Shown here: positions 58,465-64,000 of the stretch, one piece after another | Layout: every line of letters begins with the position of its first letter | How positions within the stretch are numbered: position 1 is the first letter of the stretch | Source: Argentina anserina | Lineage: Eukaryota; Streptophyta; Magnoliopsida; Rosales; Rosaceae | Length of the DNA stretch: 64,000 nt | Assembly: GCF_933775445.1 (NCBI RefSeq) | Contig: NW_026089430.1 | Span: 41,169 to 105,168 of the forward strand | Reading direction: 5' to 3' | The notes under the pieces: generated by a model | What the model was told of the DNA's origin: nothing | Seen by the model: only the letters and a program-made list of their open reading frames with translations | Databases searched by the model: none | Program-made: the position numbers and the translations under genes

Positions 58465-59488
58465 AAACACACGCCCACACTAGAAACACTCTCAAATTCA
58501 ATAGAAACTCGCATCAGAAAGATACTCAAACGAGAATTGAAAAGATACTCAAATTGCAATAGTAAACTTAATCAAACGATAGAAAGATACTCAGTTTGAA
58601 AGAAACACACGCCCACACTGGAAACACTCTCAAATTCAATAGAAACTCGCATCAGAAAGATACTCAAACGAGAATTGAAAAGATACTCAAAGTGCAATAG
58701 TAAACATACTCAAACGATAGAAAGATACTCAGTTTGAAAGAAACACACGCCCACACTGGAAACACTCTAAATTCAATAGAAACTCGCATCAGAAAGGCTT
58801 ACAGAAAGATACTCAAACGAGAATTGAAAAGATACTCAAAGTGCAATAGTAAACATACTCAAACGATAGAAAGATACTCAGTTTCAAAGAACACACGCCC
58901 CACACTGGAAACACTCTCAAATTCAATAGAAACTCGCATCAGAAAGGCTTACAGAAAGATACTCAAACGAGAATTGAAAAGATACTCAAAGTGCAATAGT
59001 AAACATACTCAAACGATAGAAAGATACTCAGTTTGAAAGAAACACACGCCCACATTGGAAACACTCTAAATTCAATAGAAACTCGCATCAGAAAGGCTTA
59101 CAGAAAGATACTCAAACGAGAATTGAAAAGATACTCAAAGTGCAATAGTAAACATACTCAAACGATAAAAAGATACTCAGTTTGAAAGAAACACACGCCC
59201 ACACTGGAAACACCCTCAAATTCAATAGAAACTCGCATCAGAAAGGCTTACAGAAAGATACTCAAACGAGAATTGAAAAGATACTCAACGTGCAATAGTA
59301 AACATACTCAAACGATAAAAAGATACTCAGTTTGAAAGAAACACACGCCCACACTGGAAACACTCTCAAATTCAATAGAAACTCGCATCAGAAAGGCTTA
59401 CAGAAAGATACTCAAACGAGAATTGAAAAGATACTCAAAGTGCAATAGTAAACATACTCAAACGATAGAAAGATACTCAGTTTGAAAG

Positions 59489-60364
59489 AAACACACGCCC
59501 ACACTAGAAACACTCTCAAATTCAATAGAAACTCGCATCAGAAAGATACTCAAACGAGAATTGAAAAGATACTCAAATTGCAATAGTAAACTTAATCAAA
59601 CGATAGAAAGATACTCAGTTTGAAAGAAACACACGCCCACACTGGAAACACTCTCAAATTCAATAGAAACTCGCATCAGAAAGATACTCAAACGAGAATT
59701 GAAAAGATACTCAAAGTGCAATAGTAAACATACTCAAACGATAGAAAGATACTCAGTTTGAAAGAAACACACGCCCACACTGGAAACACTCTCAAATTCA
59801 ATAGAAACTCGCATCAGAAAGGCTTACAGAAAGATACTCAAACGAGAATTGAAAAGATACTCAAAGTGCAATAGTAAACATACTCAAACGATAGAAAGAT
59901 ACTCAGTTTGAAAGAAACACACGCCCACACTGGAAACACTCTCAAATTCAATAGAAACTCGCATCAGAAAGGCTTACAGAAAGATACTCAAACGAGAATT
60001 GAAAAGATACTCAAAGTGCAATAGTAAACATACTCAAACGATAGAAAGATACTCAGTTTGAAAGAAACACACGCCCACACTGGAAACACTCTCAAATTCA
60101 ATAGAAACTCGCATCAGAAAGGCTTACAGAAAGATACTCAAACGAGAATTGAAAAGATACTCAAAGTGCAATAGTAAACATACTCAAACGATAGAAAGAT
60201 ACTCAGTTTGAAAGAAACACACGCCCACACTGGAAACACTCTCAAATTCAATAGAAACTCGCATCAGAAAGGCTTACAGAAAGATACTCAAACGAGAATT
60301 GAAAAGATACTCAAATTGCAATTGTAAACATACTCAAACGATAGAAAGATACTCAGTTTGAAAG
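59489..60364 (+). repeat. Module copy with three identical long monomers
   Basis: Short ACACTAG/CTTAATC unit at 59489-59626, short GTGC unit at 59627-59764, three identical long units at 59765-60214 and a TTGCAATTG long unit at 60215-60364. Compared with the module at 57289 it has two fewer middle units, and the offset between flanking markers falls from 2,200 to 1,900 bp accordingly. Confidence 0.85.
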
Positions 60365-60640
60365 AAACACACGCCCACACTAGAAACACTCTCAAATTCA
60401 ATAGAAACTCGCATCAGAAAGATACTCAAACGAGAATTGAAAAGATACTCAAATTGCAATAGTAAACTTAATCAAACGATAGAAAGATACTCAGTTTGAA
60501 AGAAACACACGCCCACACTAGAAACACTCTCAAATTCAATAGAAACTCGCATCAGAAAGATACTCAAACGAGAATTGAAAAGATACTCAAATTGCAATAG
60601 TAAACTTAATCAAACGATAGAAAGATACTCAGTTTGAAAG
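60365..60640 (+). repeat. Single-monomer tandem duplication (2 x 138 bp)
   Basis: Two adjacent short units, 60365-60502 and 60503-60640, both carry ACACTAG and CTTAATC and look identical. In the sister modules this variant is present once. It is the smallest clear expansion step in the window. Confidence 0.85.
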
Positions 60641-61828
60641 AAACACACGCCCACACTGGAAACACTCTCAAATTCAATAGAAACTCGCATCAGAAAGATA
60701 CTCAAACGAGAATTGAAAAGATACTCAAAGTGCAATAGTAAACATACTCAAACGATAGAAAGATACTCAGTTTGAAAGAAACACACGCCCACACTGGAAA
60801 CACTCTCAAATTCAATAGAAACTCGCATCAGAAAGGCTTACAGAAAGATACTCAAACGAGAATTGAAAAGATACTCAAAGTGCAATAGTAAACATACTCA
60901 AACGATAGAAAGATACTCAGTTTGAAAGAAACACACGCCCACACTGGAAACACTCTCAAATTCAATAGAAACTCGCATCAGAAAGGCTTACAGAAAGATA
61001 CTCAAACGAGAATTGAAAAGATACTCAAAGTGCAATAGTAAACATACTCAAACGATAGAAAGATACTCAGTTTGAAAGAAACACACGCCCACACTGGAAA
61101 CACTCTCAAATTCAATAGAAACTCGCATCAGAAAGGCTTACAGAAAGATACTCAAACGAGAATTGAAAAGATACTCAAAGTGCAATAGTAAACATACTCA
61201 AACGATAGAAAGATACTCAGTTTGAAAGAAACACACGCCCACACTGGAAACACTCTCAAATTCAATAGAAACTCGCATCAGAAAGGCTTACAGAAAGATA
61301 CTCAAACGAGAATTGAAAAGATACTCAAAGTGCAATAGTAAACATACTCAAACGATAGAAAGATACTCAGTTTGAAAGAAACACACGCCCACACTGGAAA
61401 CACTCTCAAATTCAATAGAAACTCGCATCAGAAAGGCTTACAGAAAGATACTCAAACGAGAATTGAAAAGATACTCAAAGTGCAATAGTAAACATACTCA
61501 AACGATAGAAAGATACTCAGTTTGAAAGAAACACACGCCCACACTGGAAACACTCTCAAATTCAATAGAAACTCGCATCAGAAAGGCTTACAGAAAGATA
61601 CTCAAACGAGAATTGAAAAGATACTCAAAGTGCAATAGTAAACATACTCAAACGATAGAAAGATACTCAGTTTGAAAGAAACACACGCCCACACTGGAAA
61701 CACTCTCAAATTCAATAGAAACTCGCATCAGAAAGGCTTACAGAAAGATACTCAAACGAGAATTGAAAAGATACTCAAATTGCAATTGTAAACATACTCA
61801 AACGATAGAAAGATACTCAGTTTGAAAG
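60503..61828 (+). repeat. Module copy with six identical long monomers
   Basis: The ACACTAG/CTTAATC short unit (60503-60640) and GTGC short unit (60641-60778) are followed by six identical 150-bp units (60779-61678) and a TTGCAATTG long unit (61679-61828). This is the longest middle run of the three sister modules. Confidence 0.85.
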
Positions 61829-64000
61829 AAACACACGCCCACACTAGAAACACTCTCAAATTCAATAGAAACTCGCATCAGAAAGATACTCAAACGAGAA
61901 TTGAAAAGATACTCAAATTGCAATAGTAAACTTAATCAAACGATAGAAAGATACTCAGTTTGAAAGAAACACACGCCCACACTGGAAACACTCTCAAATT
62001 CAATAGAAACTCGCATCAGAAAGATACTCAAACGAGAATTGAAAAGATACTCAAAGTGCAATAGTAAACCATACTCAAACGATAGAAAGATACTCAGTTT
62101 GAAAGAAACACACGCCCACACTGGAAACACTCTAAATTCAATAGAAACTCGCATCAGAAAGGCTTACAGAAAGATACTCAAACGAGAATTGAAAAGATAC
62201 TCAAAGTGCAATAGTAAACATACTCAAACGATAGAAAGATACTCAGTTTCAAAGAACACACGCCCACACTGGAAAACACTCTCAAATTCAATAGAAACTC
62301 GCATCAGAAAGGCTTACAGAAAGATACTCAAACGAGAATTGAAAAGATACTCAAAGTGCAATAGTAAACATACTCAAACGATAGAAAGATACTCAGTTTG
62401 AAAGAAACACACGCCCACATTGGAAACACTCTAAATTCAATAGAAACTCGCATCAGAAAGGCTTACAGAAAGATACTCAAACGAGAATTGAAAAGATACT
62501 CAAAGTGCAATAGTAAACATACTCAAACGATAAAAAGATACTCAGTTTGAAAGAAACACACGCCCACACTGGAAACACCCTCAAATTCAATAGAAACTCG
62601 CATCAGAAAGGCTTACAGAAAGATACTCAAACGAGAATTGAAAAGATACTCAACGTGCAATAGTAAACATACTCAAACGATAAAAAGATACTCAGTTTGA
62701 AAGAAACACACGCCCACACTGGAAACACTCTCAAATTCAATAGAAACTCGCATCAGAAAGGCTTACAGAAAGATACTCAAACGAGAATTGAAAAGATACT
62801 CAAAGTGCAATAGTAAACATACTCAAACGATAGAAAGATACTCAGTTTGAAAGAAACACACGCCCACACTAGAAACACTCTCAAATTCAATAGAAACTCG
62901 CATCAGAAAGATACTCAAACGAGAATTGAAAAGATACTCAAATTGCAATAGAAAACATAATCAAACGATAGAAAGATACTCAGTTTGAAAGAAACACACG
63001 CCCACACTGGAAACACTCTCAAATTCAATAGAAACTCGCATCAGAAAGATACTCAAACGAGAATTGAAAAAGATACTCAAAGTGCAATAGTAAACATACT
63101 CAAACGATAGAAAGATACTCAGTTTGAAAGAAACACACGCCCACACTGGAAACACTCTAAATTCAATAGAAACTCGCATCAGAAAGGCTTACAGAAAGAT
63201 ACTCAAACGAGAATTGAAAAGATACTCAAAGTGCAATAGTAAACATACTCAAACGATAGAAAGATACTCAGTTTCAAAGAACACACGCCCACACTGGAAA
63301 CACTCTCAAATTCAATAGAAACTCGCATCAGAAAGGCTTACAGAAAGATACTCAAACGAGAATTGAAAAGATACTCAAAGTGCAATAGTAAACATACTCA
63401 AACGATAGAAAGATACTCAGTTTGAAAGAAACACACGCCCACATTGGAAACACTCTAAATTCAATAGAAACTCGCATCAGAAAGGCTTACAAAAAGATAC
63501 TCAAACGAGAATTGAAAAGATACTCAACGTGCAATAGTAAACATACTCAAACGATAGAAAGATACTCAGTTTGAAAGAAACACACGCCCACACTGGAAAC
63601 ACTCTCAAATTCAATAGAAACTCGCATCAGAAAGGCTTACAGAAAGATACTCAAACGAGAATTGAAAAGATACTCAAAGTGCAATAGTAAACATACTCAA
63701 ACGATAGAAAGATACTCAGTTTGAAAGAAACACACGCCCACACTGGAAACACTCTCAAATTCAATAGAAACTCGCATCAGAAAGGCTTACAGAAAGATAC
63801 TCAAACGAGAATTGAAAAGATACTCAAATTGCAATTGTAAACATACTCAAACGATAAAAAGATACTCAGTTTGAAAGAAACACACGCCCACACTGGAAAC
63901 ACCCTCAAATTCAATAGAAACTCGCATCAGAAAGGCTTACAGAAAGATACTCAAACGAGAATTGAAAAGATACTCAACGTGCAATAGTAAACATACTCAA
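61829..64000. repeat. Terminal stretch of array with TTTCAAAG cassette and single-base insertions
   Basis: The ACACTAG/CTTAATC short unit, a GTGC short unit, a TC-deleted unit and a TTTCAAAG/one-base-deleted unit follow each other here (TTTCAAAG at 62247), and a similar set recurs with TTTCAAAG at 63272. Extra single bases sit in short runs: AAACCATAC near 62070, GGAAAACAC near 62271 and a five-A run at 63067-63071. A variant GAAAACATAATC appears near 62950. The window ends inside a monomer, so the array continues. Confidence 0.8.

Larger units (their letters stand above)
1..64000. repeat. Tandem satellite array, 138/150-bp monomers, whole window
   Basis: Every part of the window is a copy of one monomer family in one orientation. 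Successive AAACACACGCCCACACTGG units begin at 1, 139, 277 and 427, giving steps of 138, 138 and 150 bp, and the pattern continues to the last base. No stretch longer than a fraction of a monomer departs from it. Composition is strand-asymmetric: a long monomer has 69 A, 31 C, 23 G and 27 T, about 36% GC. Both window ends lie inside the array, so its true length is unknown. Size, monomer length and nested periodicity fit a eukaryotic centromeric or heterochromatic satellite. That location is inference, because no flanking DNA or kinetochore marker is visible. I saw no promoter, terminator, RNA gene or transposon anywhere in it. Confidence 0.98.
27260..64000. repeat. Right variant domain (CTTAATC, TTTCAAAG, ACACTAG monomers)
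   Basis: Short monomers here carry AAACTTAATC rather than AAACTTACTC. Thirteen TTTCAAAG units lie at 27495, 28692, 32055, 33252, 39403, 46832, 47279, 50639, 52687, 56683, 58882, 62247 and 63272. Each is followed by the one-base-deleted AACACACG unit and, in the copies I checked, preceded by a TC-deleted unit (CTCTAAATTC). This fixed order is the signature cassette of the domain. I saw no TTTCAAAG unit in the left half. Confidence 0.8.

Noticed and set aside
62039..62401. 120-codon plus-strand open frame, the longest in the window (and a 100-codon frame at 58734)
   Set aside because: Both depend on single-base homopolymer insertions (62070 and 62273-62276; 58898-58901) that join different frames of the repeat. 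They are likely chance or sequence error.
1..64000. CRISPR array
   Set aside because: Units are 138-150 bp with no short conserved repeat alternating with unique spacers. The whole unit is conserved, and no cas genes are present.
1..64000. CENP-B box, telomere repeat, rDNA or tRNA cluster
   Set aside because: I saw no match to the CENP-B box core, no TTAGGG-like array and no rRNA or tRNA structure. Centromere function therefore rests on general array properties only.
1..64000. Inverted monomers or inserted transposable element
   Set aside because: Reading through the window, the AAACACACGCCC landmark stays in one orientation at 138-150 bp spacing, apart from the known small deletions, with no foreign segment.

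Overview
The whole 64 kb window is one uninterrupted, head-to-tail tandem satellite array. Both ends lie inside the repeat. I found no unique sequence, no convincing gene, no RNA gene, no mobile-element insertion and no inversion of monomer orientation. An array of this length, with monomers close to nucleosome size and nested higher-order periodicity, points to a eukaryotic chromosome, most likely a centromeric, pericentromeric or other heterochromatic block. The sequence does not identify the species.

The array uses two main monomers. A 138-bp short form and a 150-bp long form differ only by a 12-bp block flanked by the direct repeat CAGAAAG. Minor length variants come from recurrent small changes: 149 bp (one A lost), 148 bp (a TC lost) and one 104-bp unit (34 bp lost). 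I estimate roughly 430 to 440 monomers from window length and mean unit size; I did not count them one by one. Each monomer breaks down into 7 (short) or 8 (long) sub-units of about 12 to 23 bp, nearly all opening with AAA and often carrying TACTCA. The satellite therefore probably grew from a shorter ancestral repeat. The strand shown is very A-rich: a long monomer has 69 A, 31 C, 23 G and 27 T.

Layout. From 1 to about 22.5 kb, short and long monomers are mixed, with diagnostic variants CTTACTC and AGTTTTAAAG. This part holds large tandem duplications with periods of about 1.55 kb, 5,088 bp, 2.90/2.93 kb (three copies) and 1,290 bp. From about 22.5 to 27.2 kb lies a run of mostly 150-bp monomers with many private single-base changes and no sharp large duplication. 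From about 27.2 kb to the end a second domain uses CTTAATC, TTTCAAAG and GATAAAAAG variants, with periods of 4,560 bp, 600 bp, 6,001-6,002 bp and 2,048 bp. The last 9 kb holds modules in which the same flanking monomers enclose different numbers of identical 150-bp units.

There is no gene system to describe. Open frames of 60 to 120 codons exist because both monomer lengths are divisible by three and one frame has a single stop (TGA) per monomer. The plus-strand frames start at TTG, vary at nonsynonymous sites and are broken by 1- and 2-bp indels, so I treat them as by-products. The value of the window lies in its record of satellite evolution: sub-repeat origin, two-length monomers, two variant domains and recent segmental amplification.
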